Shown one piece after another: positions 27,322 to 35,175 of a stretch of DNA of 64,000 nt (positions are counted from its first letter, which is position 1; every line of letters begins with the position of its first letter). The position numbers and the translations under genes were made by a program. The notes under the pieces are model-generated. The model did not search any database, was not told the DNA's origin, and saw only the letters and a program-made list of their open reading frames with translations. This DNA is from JBBSNV01 sp964458605 (GTDB taxonomy: Bacteria > Pseudomonadota > Alphaproteobacteria > Reyranellales > JAQSWP01), in assembly GCA_964458605.1 (NCBI GenBank), contig CAYWLS010000001.1, positions 62,001 through 126,000 on the forward strand. The letters run 5' to 3'.

Positions 27322-28194
27322 ATGCACTATAAATTGTTCAACTATCGATTGGAAGACGAGAACGGTGACATACCCGAGGCAAGCCATCGCCGGATATTTC
27401 GGTACTCGCGCGGTTTCGATGAACGCGGAGTGCTGGCGATGTACCGCGGCCAAGCAAATGCGATCTTAATGCAACTAGTTGGCAATCCATCTCGTTTCAC
27501 TGGCTTAGTTGGCAAGCATTCAACTGAAAGAGAAGTTGAAACCTATGACAATGATGCAGATGAAGTAAACGCTCAAGTAGTTCCTGATGACAATTATCCG
27601 AATGCCGCGTTTCTTTGTATTCCCGAGATCAACATGATTGCCTGCCAAGACCGTGCAACACTGACAGCCAAATCTGCAATTGCTCGGCTCCATGCGATAT
27701 TAGCACATAGAACGCGGATCACTTTGGTTGGTCATCCTCTGCGGCAGTCTGATGACCTACGGTTCGCGATCGACCACTTTCGTGTAGTCGAGGTTGATTT
27801 TGAAGTATTGCCGGTTAATCCCCATACAGGTGATGCAGGACGACTTCTCGATGAAAATAATAAAAGAGACCACGTTGCCAAAATGCGGGGCAAGCTCCTA
27901 GCTGAGGAGGGTGGCCGCATCGAACTTGGTGGGGGTACAGCCACCCAAATACAGCAGTTGCAGCAGAGTGGTCATGCGCGGGTTGGCTATAAAGGCTTCG
28001 GGCCTAGGAACGTCGAAATAAATGTAAGCAAACCGCACTCACCGAGCCCTAAAGAAGAAGATGATGAGGAATCTGATGAGAGCTATCCTGAGATGAGGAT
28101 TACGTTTCCGCATGTCCCTCCAACCTATCCTCTTCCTAGAGAACATGTCGAAGAGCTAGAAAGAATGATGCGAATCTTTGCTCGACAACAATGA
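27322..28194 (+). CDS. Island protein A: soluble protein of unknown function (DUF4747-like?)
   Basis: Protein of 290 residues in an A+T-rich island (24 of 60 bases are G/C in 27541-27600). No signal peptide or membrane helix. It begins MHYKLFNYRLEDENGDIP; the middle has ARLHAILAHRTRITLVGHPL and VVEVDFEVLPVNPHTGDAGR; then a possible coiled part (DHVAKMRGKLLAEE), a turn GYKGFGPRNVEINVSKP, an acidic stretch KEEDDEESDES and a helical end EHVEELERMMRIFARQQ. The FEVLPVNP and GYKGFG parts remind me of DUF4747 proteins, but this is memory, not a search. ATG 27322 follows GGGGAG; a TTG at 27310 is less likely. The stop overlaps the membrane protein start (ATGA), so they act together. Confidence 0.75.
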   Translation: MHYKLFNYRLEDENGDIPEASHRRIFRYSRGFDERGVLAMYRGQANAILMQLVGNPSRFTGLVGKHSTEREVETYDNDADEVNAQVVPDDNYPNAAFLCIPEINMIACQDRATLTAKSAIARLHAILAHRTRITLVGHPLRQSDDLRFAIDHFRVVEVDFEVLPVNPHTGDAGRLLDENNKRDHVAKMRGKLLAEEGGRIELGGGTATQIQQLQQSGHARVGYKGFGPRNVEINVSKPHSPSPKEEDDEESDESYPEMRITFPHVPPTYPLPREHVEELERMMRIFARQQ

Positions 28195-28727
28195 GTGGCG
28201 CTCCGAGGATTTCTGAGACGTTTGCGGAGGCTTTGGGACTGGCCGCAAAGCGAAGAGGGTCATTTGCGTATTTGCCATGGAGACTATTTCTTTGCATTGC
28301 GGCGCCAGTTGGAGGAGTGATCATATTCCGGCACGATGTCAACCGCGTTCTTAGTGCCCATGACGTGACTACAATATTTGCGGTTTTGATAACAGTTGGT
28401 GCGTTTCTTGGATCGGTGTCCATAAATGCAATGAGAGAGGTCTATAGCCTCGTAAGTCATAAAGAATTCTCGATATATTTGCGAGATAGTAAGGCATTTG
28501 ACGTACATATATTTTGGCCACAATTCACGCTTGGTATGCAGCTACTCTTTATTATTTGGTCAGTGGGTGCCGCGTTAGCTTCAAAGCTTTCAAGTGGTCT
28601 GTTTGCCATCTGTTGGATGGTCTCCGATCTTGGATTGTTGTTTTATACCCTTTGGAGAACTTGGGAGTTAATTGACTTGGTTAGGGTTCTCGCTTGGCAT
28701 CGTCAGCAATATTTGCAAGAACTGTAG
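28191..28727 (+). CDS. Island protein B: four-helix membrane protein of unknown function
   Basis: Protein of 178 residues with four predicted membrane helices (about 30-48, 58-78, 113-131, 136-155) and a polar loop of about 35 residues between helices 2 and 3 (MREVYSLVSHKEFSIYLRDS). Helix 1 holds FLCIAAPVGGVIIF, helix 4 CWMVSDLGLLFYTLW. The C-terminus is amphipathic (LVRVLAWHRQQYLQEL). No family recognised. It is coupled by ATGA to island protein A and shares its low G+C (21 of 60 in 28441-28500). A soluble sensor paired with a small membrane effector is a common layout in abortive-infection systems; that role here is inference only. Confidence 0.75.
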   Translation: MSGAPRISETFAEALGLAAKRRGSFAYLPWRLFLCIAAPVGGVIIFRHDVNRVLSAHDVTTIFAVLITVGAFLGSVSINAMREVYSLVSHKEFSIYLRDSKAFDVHIFWPQFTLGMQLLFIIWSVGAALASKLSSGLFAICWMVSDLGLLFYTLWRTWELIDLVRVLAWHRQQYLQEL

Positions 28728-28730
28728 TAG

Positions 28731-29606
28731 TTACTCCTGCAGCAGCTTGGGCTTCGCGTAGCGATGGAAGCCCTGGTACTCCGGCGCGCGCCGGTGCGCG
28801 GGCATCTGCCAGTTCATCCGCGCCAGCGGCGCGCCGCCGTCGACGCGCAGCACCGCGCCGGTGACATAGGCCGCGCCCTGGCTCAGCAGGTAGACGATGG
28901 CCGAGGAGGTTTCGGCCTCGGTGCCCATGCGGTGCAGCGGCACTTCGAGGTAGCGCTGCTTCATGGCCTCGCGCACCGGACCTTCGTAGGTGTCGATGCC
29001 GGAGGAGGCGATCACGCCCGGCGCCACGGCGTTGACGCGCACGCCGTAGCGGCTCCATTCCAGCGCCGCGGTCTCGGTGAAGTTGACCATGCCGGCGCGG
29101 GCGGCGCCGGAATGGGCCATGCCCGGCATGCCGAACCAGTTGTCGGCGGTGATGTTGACGATCGCGCCGCCGTGCTCCTTCATCGAGCGCTTGAACACCT
29201 CGCGCGCCACCAGGAAGCCGCCGGTCAGGTTGTTGCGCACCACCGCATCCCAGCCCTTGTGGCTGATATCCTCGATGCGCGCGGGGAACTGGCCGCCGGC
29301 GTTGTTGACCAGGCCGTGGATGGGGCCATGCCGGGCGACGATGCCGCCGATCGCCTCGATCACCCTGGCCTCGTCGCGGATGTCGAAGGCTTCCCAGTCG
29401 GCCGCGCCGCCGTCTTCGCCGATCTCGGCCGCGACGGCCTGCAGCTTGTCCGGCTTGCGCCCGGTCAGCACCACATGGGCCCCCAGCGAGGCCAGTTCGT
29501 GGGCGGTGCAGCGGCCGATGCCGCTGCCGCCGCCGGTGACGATCACGGTCTGGCCCTCGAACAGGCCGGGCTTGTAGACGCTGTCGTAGGGCACGGCGTT
29601 CCTCAT
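28731..29606 (-). CDS. SDR oxidoreductase, peroxisomal trans-2-enoyl-CoA reductase-like
   Basis: Short-chain dehydrogenase of 291 residues. NAD(P) site TGGGSGIGRC and NNAGG are kept. The usual YxxxK is missing: the region reads MAHSGAARAGMVNFTETAALEW, as in human peroxisomal enoyl-CoA reductase (PECR) and 2,4-dienoyl-CoA reductases, which also lack that Tyr. So an NADPH-dependent 2-enoyl- or 2,4-dienoyl-CoA reduction is more likely than alcohol oxidation. NAVAPGVIASSGIDTY follows. I take ATG 29606; 29627 is an alternative that adds seven residues. It is divergent from an enoyl-CoA hydratase gene, and its stop lies 3 bp from the end of the A+T-rich island genes. Confidence 0.87.
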   Translation of the reverse strand: MRNAVPYDSVYKPGLFEGQTVIVTGGGSGIGRCTAHELASLGAHVVLTGRKPDKLQAVAAEIGEDGGAADWEAFDIRDEARVIEAIGGIVARHGPIHGLVNNAGGQFPARIEDISHKGWDAVVRNNLTGGFLVAREVFKRSMKEHGGAIVNITADNWFGMPGMAHSGAARAGMVNFTETAALEWSRYGVRVNAVAPGVIASSGIDTYEGPVREAMKQRYLEVPLHRMGTEAETSSAIVYLLSQGAAYVTGAVLRVDGGAPLARMNWQMPAHRRAPEYQGFHRYAKPKLLQE

Positions 29607-29710
29607 GGCGATGCGAGGGCGATGCAAAGGCGGTGCGAGCGCGCTTGGTCGGCGCGGGCCGGCTGGTATATAGACCGGATGAACGGCGATTTACCAGACG
29701 GAGAGGGCGC

Positions 29711-30555
<845 letters not shown>

Positions 30556-30574
<19 letters not shown>

Positions 30575-30615
30575 CGGAACTTCAAGGAGCGCAAGTTCAA
30601 GTCGCGCAGGTTCAG
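30556..30615 (+). repeat. 15-bp tandem repeat across the enoyl-CoA hydratase stop codon
   Basis: Four units of 15 bp (GTAGCGGAACTTCAA type) run without break from the last codons through the TAG (30572-30574) and 41 bp beyond. Readthrough would repeat R-N-F-K with small changes. The period is a multiple of three even in the noncoding part. Confidence 0.85.
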
Positions 30616-30664
30616 GGAATAGCGAACGGCGCGTGGGGCGCCCCTCGGCGCCGTCTCCGCGCAC

Positions 30665-30730
30665 GGCGGTTCGCTCGCGGCGGTCTCGCGCGCGGTGGTC
30701 TCGCTCGTGGCCCGCTCGTTCGGCGCGCCG
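30665..30730. repeat. 15-bp degenerate tandem repeat in the intergenic gap
   Basis: About four units resembling GGTGGTCTCGCTCGT follow the previous tandem repeat after roughly 50 bp and end near the dioxygenase 3' end. No gene of its own is supported here. Confidence 0.65.
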
Positions 30731-30760
30731 GGGCGGCCGGGCCGAGCGGGCGCAGCCGCG

Positions 30761-31630
30761 CTAAGCCGGCGCCAGCACGAAATCGTGCTGCAGGGTGAAG
30801 AACGGGCGCGCCACCGTCGTGCCGTCGGGCGCCCCGCCATGAGGTGCCGGGCCCGGTGCGTGCTCGACGAAGTCGACGATCAGCGACGGCTTGACGCCGA
30901 ACACCGCATCCGAGTCCAGATAGCGGTCGCCGCGGGCGAACAGATGCGTCACCAGGGTCCGGTGTCCGGGCGCGGCGATCTTGAAATGGATATGCGCCGG
31001 CCGGTAGGGATGGCGGCCCAGGCGCAGCAGCATCTGCCCGACCGGCCCGTCGGTCGGGATCGGATAGGACACCGGCTTGACGGTGCGGAAATGGAAGCGG
31101 CCCTCGGCGTCGCTCCGGAACGTGCCGCGCAAGCGCATCTCGCCCTGATGCGGCCGCTGCACGTCGTAGAAGCCCTCGCCGTCGGTCTGCCACACGTCGA
31201 TCGTGGCGCCGGCGATCGGCGCGCCTTTGGTGTCGAGCACGCGGCCGCTGACGAAGGCCGGCTCGCCGCCATCGCCGGCGGCGATATCGGCGCCATTGGC
31301 CAGGGCGGGCGCATTCTCGACGAAGAACGGCCCCAGCACGGTGGTGTCGGTCGATTGTCCGGCGGTGGCATGGTTGAGCGCATCGACCAGCATCGACAGG
31401 CCCAGCGTGTCGGACAGCAGGATGAATTCCTGGCGCTGGGCGTCGCATTTCCGGCCGGTGGCGGTGAGGAAATCGATGCCCGCCTTCCATTCGGCCTCGC
31501 CGAGCTTCACCTCGCGGGCGAAAGCGTGCAGGTGGCGCACCAGCGCCGCCACGATCTCGGCCAGGCGCGGATCGGTGCCGGGCTCGATGCGGGCGATCAC
31601 GGCATCGGCAAGGGCGGAAGGGGAGGTCAT
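30761..31630 (-). CDS. Intradiol ring-cleavage dioxygenase (hydroxyquinol/catechol type)
   Basis: Non-haem Fe(III) dioxygenase of 289 residues that opens catechol-type rings between the two hydroxyls. The N-terminal helical domain (ADAVIARIEPGTDPRLAEIV) identifies the catechol/hydroxyquinol 1,2-dioxygenase group rather than protocatechuate dioxygenases. The four iron ligands are visible: Tyr in DGEGFYDVQ, Tyr in KPVSYPIP and two His in RPAHIHFKI. Length matches hydroxyquinol dioxygenases. GGAGGTC precedes the ATG only weakly. It fits the aromatic-acid ligases nearby, but no maleylacetate reductase gene is present in the window. Confidence 0.9.
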   Translation of the reverse strand: MTSPSALADAVIARIEPGTDPRLAEIVAALVRHLHAFAREVKLGEAEWKAGIDFLTATGRKCDAQRQEFILLSDTLGLSMLVDALNHATAGQSTDTTVLGPFFVENAPALANGADIAAGDGGEPAFVSGRVLDTKGAPIAGATIDVWQTDGEGFYDVQRPHQGEMRLRGTFRSDAEGRFHFRTVKPVSYPIPTDGPVGQMLLRLGRHPYRPAHIHFKIAAPGHRTLVTHLFARGDRYLDSDAVFGVKPSLIVDFVEHAPGPAPHGGAPDGTTVARPFFTLQHDFVLAPA

Positions 31631-31650
31631 GCGAACACCTTACTTTACCG

Positions 31651-31776
31651 CTCCCGCGGGGAGAGGTCGCGAGCGCGTAGCGCGAGCGGGTGAGGGGCCG
31701 ACATCGTCGCTGGATGCGTCCCTCACCCGAGCATTGTCGCTACGCTGCAATGCCCGACCTCTCCCGGTGGAAGAGG
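31651..31776. repeat. CTCTCCC-type palindromic intergenic repeat, copy 2
   Basis: Same plan and orientation as 9401-9526: CTCCCGCGGGGAGAGG, then GAGCGCGTAGCGCGAGC, GGGTGAGGGG, CCCTCACCC and a final CCTCTCCCGGTGGAAGAGG. It fills the 153-bp gap between the dioxygenase start and the ligase stop. Confidence 0.85.
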
Positions 31777-31783
31777 TGAAAAT

Positions 31784-33448
31784 TCAAGCCAGCCGCTCGG
31801 CTGCCATCTCGCGCAGGCGGTTGCGCTGGATCTTGGCGCCGTTGGCCGAGGGCGTGCGCGGGAAGTCCTCGACCGCGAACACCGCCAGCGGCACCTTGTA
31901 GTTGGCCAGCCCGGCCTTGCAATGGGCGATCAGCGCCTCCTGGTCGAAGCTGGCGCCCGGCCGCAGCACCACGAAGGCCACCGCGCGCACCCCTTCGGGC
32001 CGCGCCAGCGCCACCACCTGCGCCGCCTCGACCGTGGCATGGCCCTGCAGATGGCTCTCGATCTCCAGCGGGCTGACCAGGAAGCCGCTGAGGCGCAGCA
32101 CGTCGCCCATGCGGGTCAGGAAGGTGAAGCGGCCCCCCATCCCATCGCCGTCGCCATGGGTCAGGCCCAGATCGCCGGTCCTGAGGAAGCCGTCGGCCAG
32201 CATGGCCTGGTTGGTGGCCTCCCGGTCGTTGAAATAGCCGACCATGACGGAAGGCCCGCTGACCTCGATCTCGCCGGGCTGGCCATGGCCCAGCAGCTTG
32301 CCGGTTTGCGGATCGCGGATGCGCACGCGGGTGAGCGGCGACACCGGCCAGCCGCCGGCCTCGGCGCGTTCCGCCACCGGCGCCGCGATCTTCTGGCGCG
32401 CGAACAGCGCCTGGATCTCGCTCATGCCGTAGAGCCCGGCCAGCTTCAGCCCCTGCCGGTCGGCGCGCGCCACGATGTCGGCGAGCGCGGTGTTGAAGCC
32501 GGCGAAGCCGCCCCAGCGCACCGAGGGGAAGGCGAGCTCGCGGCCGGGATGGGCGGTGGTCTGCGCCGCCAGCAGCCGGTCCATCATCTCGTCGCTGCCG
32601 AACAGTTGCGTGATGCGCTGCCGCTCGATCTGCGCCAGCGCCCGCTCGACCTCGAAAATCTCCATCAGGTGCAGCGGCGCGCCGGCGGCCCAGGTGCTGA
32701 GCGCCTGGTTGAAGCCGAACACGCCGCAGAACGGCAGCATCAGCAATTGGCGCGTGTCGAGGGCGTCGAAGCCGAAGGCCTGCGCCACGCGCGCATTGTG
32801 CGCGGCGATGGCGCCTTGGCGATGCAGCACGAATTTGGGCGCCTTGGTCGTGCCGGAGGTGGTGAAGATGTTGCACGGCGCCTCGGGTGCGGCGGCGCTG
32901 TGCTCGAGCGGCGGCCGCTCCAGCAGCCGCTCGAACGGCACCACATTCAGCCGCTCGATGCTGGGCGGCAGGCTGGAAGTTGTTTCTTCCCCCGGGGAAT
33001 TCCACGTGACAACCGTCTGCAGCCCGGCCAGCGCGGCGGGATCGATCCCGGCCAGGATGGCGAGGAAGTCGATCTGCTTGAAGCCCGGCCAGCAGGCCAG
33101 CACCCTGGCGCCCGAGCGCGCCACGATGTCGGCCACCTCGACGCTGCGGAAGCGGGTGTTGACCGCCACGGCGATGGCGCCCAGATGGCAGCAGGCCAGA
33201 TACAGGATCGGCCAGGCCGGCACGTTGGGCAGCCACAGCGCCACCCGGTCGCCCGGCCCGATGCCCAGCGCCGCCAGCGCCGTGGCGGCGCGCCGGGCCG
33301 CCTGGTCGAGCTGGGCGAAGGAATAGACGCGCTCGCCATGGATCAGCGCCGGCGCGTCGGGATTGCGCCGTGACACGGCGGCCAGCAGGCCCGGCACCGA
33401 CTGGCGGTCCAGGCTCTCGCGCGGCTGATGGGCGGCGGCTTGCGACAT
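31784..33448 (-). CDS. Acid-CoA ligase / AMP-binding protein
   Basis: Adenylate-forming ligase of 554 residues. Motifs: P-loop TTSGTTKAPKFV, YGMSEIQALF, LRTGDLGLTHG, and the late lysine in SANGAKIQRNR. The N-terminal part (FAQLDQAARRAATALAALG, GDRVALWLPN) is standard. It lies downstream of nothing on its strand and upstream of the dioxygenase, so the ligase and dioxygenase may form one minus-strand transcript. GGGAGAG precedes the ATG. Substrate unknown; aromatic or medium-chain acids are likely from context. Confidence 0.88.
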   Translation of the reverse strand: MSQAAAHQPRESLDRQSVPGLLAAVSRRNPDAPALIHGERVYSFAQLDQAARRAATALAALGIGPGDRVALWLPNVPAWPILYLACCHLGAIAVAVNTRFRSVEVADIVARSGARVLACWPGFKQIDFLAILAGIDPAALAGLQTVVTWNSPGEETTSSLPPSIERLNVVPFERLLERPPLEHSAAAPEAPCNIFTTSGTTKAPKFVLHRQGAIAAHNARVAQAFGFDALDTRQLLMLPFCGVFGFNQALSTWAAGAPLHLMEIFEVERALAQIERQRITQLFGSDEMMDRLLAAQTTAHPGRELAFPSVRWGGFAGFNTALADIVARADRQGLKLAGLYGMSEIQALFARQKIAAPVAERAEAGGWPVSPLTRVRIRDPQTGKLLGHGQPGEIEVSGPSVMVGYFNDREATNQAMLADGFLRTGDLGLTHGDGDGMGGRFTFLTRMGDVLRLSGFLVSPLEIESHLQGHATVEAAQVVALARPEGVRAVAFVVLRPGASFDQEALIAHCKAGLANYKVPLAVFAVEDFPRTPSANGAKIQRNRLREMAAERLA

Positions 33449-33526
33449 GGTTGCTCTCCCGGCCGCTACGATAGGAGCGGGCGGCCCAATCCACAATCCT
33501 GCCGAAAAGGGTCTCCTTCCGCCCTC

Positions 33527-33555
33527 TTGCCTGGGAAATGAATCGATCCTATATT
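33527..33555 (+). promoter_or_regulatory. Predicted promoter of the Xre/RES toxin-antitoxin operon
   Basis: TTGCCT (4 of 6) and TATATT (5 of 6) with a 17-base spacer; transcription would begin near 33562. This places the in-frame ATG at 33538 inside the promoter and supports ATG 33577 as the real antitoxin start. An antitoxin would be expected to bind here. Confidence 0.55.
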
Positions 33556-33576
33556 TGCTATGGAAAGAGAGGCGGA

Positions 33577-33957
33577 ATGCCGGCCAAACCGCTTGCCGCA
33601 ACCGGTCCCGACAGCGCGGCCGTGATCGCCAAGGCGACGCTGCGCGCGGCCACCCAGCTTGGCCTGACCAACAAGGTGCTGGCCAATGTGATGGGCCTTT
33701 CGGAGGCCACGGTGTCGCGCCTGCGCGCCGGCGACTATGCCTTGCAGCCCGGCCAGAAGGCATTCGAACTGGCGCTGCTGTTCGTGCGCCTGTATCGCTC
33801 GCTCGACGCCATTGTCGGCGGCGACGACAAGGTGGCGGGCGCCTGGCTGCGCAATCCCAATACCGCGCTGGCCGATGCGCCGCTCAATCTCATCCAGACC
33901 GTGCCCGGCCTGATGAATGTCATCCAGTATCTCGACGCCCGCCGCGCTGTCGTCTGA
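33577..33957 (+). CDS. Xre/MbcA/ParS-type antitoxin (DUF2384 toxin-binding domain)
   Basis: Antitoxin of 126 residues. The N-terminal helix-turn-helix of the Xre type is GLTNKVLANVMGLSEATVSR; the C-terminal DUF2384 part (GDDKVAGAWLRNPNTALAD, PLNLIQTVPGLMNV) is the toxin-binding domain whose tail fills the RES toxin active site. It should repress its own promoter with the toxin. The RES gene starts 41 bases before this stop in another frame, a tight overlap normal for this pair. The start is fixed by GAGAGGCGG and by the promoter location. Confidence 0.88.
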   Translation: MPAKPLAATGPDSAAVIAKATLRAATQLGLTNKVLANVMGLSEATVSRLRAGDYALQPGQKAFELALLFVRLYRSLDAIVGGDDKVAGAWLRNPNTALADAPLNLIQTVPGLMNVIQYLDARRAVV

Positions 33958-34675
33958 GGCGCGGGCGCTGTCGGGCGTCTGCTGGCGCCTGGTCGAGGCG
34001 CAGCATCGCGTCTCGACCCTGAAGCTGGTCGACAGTGTGGAGGAACAGCAGGCGCTGGAGGAACTGCTGCAGGGAACCAAGCCGGCGCTGCCGCCGGAGG
34101 CAGCGCGGTTGCACTATTTGCTGGCCACGCCGTTCCGCTACGGCGCGGTCTATCCCACCGGCTCGCGCTTTCGTCGCGCCGGCCTGACCGAGGGCGTGTT
34201 CTATGCCGCGGAGGCGCCGCACACGGCGGTGGCGGAGATCGTGTTCTACCGCCTGCTGTTCTACGCCGAGTCGCCCGACACGCCGTGGCCGGCCAATGCC
34301 GCCGAATACACCGCCTTCGCAGCGGCCTTTGCCACCAGGCGGGCAATCGACTTGACGGTCGGCAGGCTGGCCCGCGACCGGACGCGGTGGATGGACGCCA
34401 CCGACTACACCGCCTGCCAGGCCCTGGCTGACCGGGCGCGCGCCGCGCAGATCGACGTCATCCGCTATCGCTCTGTGCGCGATCCGCGCGGCGGACTGAA
34501 CCTGGCGCTGCTGAACGCGCGCAGCTTCGCCAAGCCCAGGCCGGTGGCGGTGCAGAGCTGGCATATCCGCCTGAGCGAGGCGGGGGCGCAGGCCGTGTGC
34601 GAGTCGCCGCGGACCGGAATTACCTTCGGCCGCGACAGCTTCGCTGCCGATCCGCGCATCGCCAAACTGCGCTAG
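33917..34675 (+). CDS. RES-domain toxin (MbcT/ParT-like NAD-degrading enzyme)
   Basis: Protein of 252 residues with a RES domain, known from Mycobacterium MbcT and related toxins to destroy or transfer from NAD, causing growth arrest. The core shows FRYGAVYPTGSRFRRAG, GVFYAAEAPHTAVAEIVFYR with the conserved Arg/Glu, and VIRYRSVRDPRGGLNLALLN holding the Arg and the aliphatic end. No truncation or frameshift is seen, so it should be functional. It overlaps the antitoxin by 41 bases. The N-terminal extension before the domain (about 60 residues) is larger than in the shortest RES proteins. Confidence 0.88.
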   Translation: MSSSISTPAALSSEARALSGVCWRLVEAQHRVSTLKLVDSVEEQQALEELLQGTKPALPPEAARLHYLLATPFRYGAVYPTGSRFRRAGLTEGVFYAAEAPHTAVAEIVFYRLLFYAESPDTPWPANAAEYTAFAAAFATRRAIDLTVGRLARDRTRWMDATDYTACQALADRARAAQIDVIRYRSVRDPRGGLNLALLNARSFAKPRPVAVQSWHIRLSEAGAQAVCESPRTGITFGRDSFAADPRIAKLR

Positions 34676-34747
34676 CGGCGCCGTTTTCCGTCGTAAGCCC
34701 TTGCGTGGGAACGATTTATCGGGCGGCGATAAACTGCATCGGGCACG

Positions 34748-34776
34748 TTGACACCGCGCGCCGAGGCCCTTATTGT
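34748..34776 (+). promoter_or_regulatory. Predicted strong promoter of rpmJ
   Basis: Perfect TTGACA, spacer of exactly 17 bases, then TATTGT (4 of 6). It lies 57 bases before the rpmJ ATG and after the RES gene, giving rpmJ its own transcript, as expected for a ribosomal protein gene. Confidence 0.6.
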
Positions 34777-34832
34777 CCGCGCCTCTTTAGACGTTTGCCG
34801 CGCAAAACGGCCGTTCCAGGGACGACAAGACC

Positions 34833-34958
34833 ATGAAGATCCGCAATTCGCTGAAATCGGCCAAGGCCCGCCACAAGGACTGCCGCATCGTGCGCCGCAA
34901 GGGCCGCGTGTTCATCATCAACAAGACCAACCCGCGCTTCAAGGCGCGCCAGGGCTGA
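34833..34958 (+). CDS. rpmJ: Ribosomal protein L36 (C- type)
   Basis: Large-subunit ribosomal protein of 41 residues: MKIRNSLKSAKARHKDCRIV, then RRKGRVFIINKTNPRFKARQ. The four zinc ligands of the short C+ form are absent (only one Cys remains), so it is the zinc-independent form, usual for many Alphaproteobacteria. It stands alone with its own promoter and terminator and not in an alpha or spc operon. Confidence 0.93.
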   Translation: MKIRNSLKSAKARHKDCRIVRRKGRVFIINKTNPRFKARQG

Positions 34959-34988
34959 TACCGCGCCTGGCATAGGTCTTACCGCAGG

Positions 34989-35012
34989 CGGCGCCCCCCG
35001 GGGCGCCGTTTT
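34989..35012 (+). terminator. Intrinsic terminator after rpmJ
   Basis: Stem CGGCGCCCC / GGGGCGCCG (9 bp) with a two-base loop, followed at once by TTTT, 31 bases after the rpmJ stop. The T run is short, but this is the clearest terminator in the window. Its 3' arm starts the 39-bp tandem repeat. Confidence 0.7.
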
Positions 35013-35130
35013 CACGTCGGCGCCCCGCAAATCAATACGTGGCGCCGTTTTCACGTCGGCGCCCCGCAGATCGATGCGCGGCGCCGTTTTCGCGTCGGCC
35101 CCCCGCAGATCGATGCGCGGCGCCGTTTCC
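35002..35130. repeat. 39-bp tandem repeat between rpmJ and glcD
   Basis: Three units (35002-35040, 35041-35079, 35080-35118) and the start of a fourth, each beginning GGCGCCGTTTTCACGTCGGC and differing at a few positions. Each unit repeats the GGCGCC...TTTT end of the rpmJ terminator, giving tandem terminator-like parts. It ends about 30 bases before the GGAGG of glcD. Confidence 0.9.
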
Positions 35131-35175
35131 ATTTCCAGCCGATCGCCTTACCCTGCCGGACGGAGGAATACCGTC

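Noticed and set aside
27050..28735. tRNA or attachment-site duplication flanking the A+T-rich island
   Set aside because: I looked for a tRNA-like end or direct repeats on both sides and found none; the left side has only a dispersed palindromic repeat and the right side joins the SDR stop codon.
33538..33576. Earlier antitoxin start at 33538
   Set aside because: It falls between the predicted -35 and -10 boxes, so it would not be in the transcript.
35002..35130. Possible CRISPR array
   Set aside because: The 39-bp units are directly tandem with no spacers between them, and there are no cas genes in the window.
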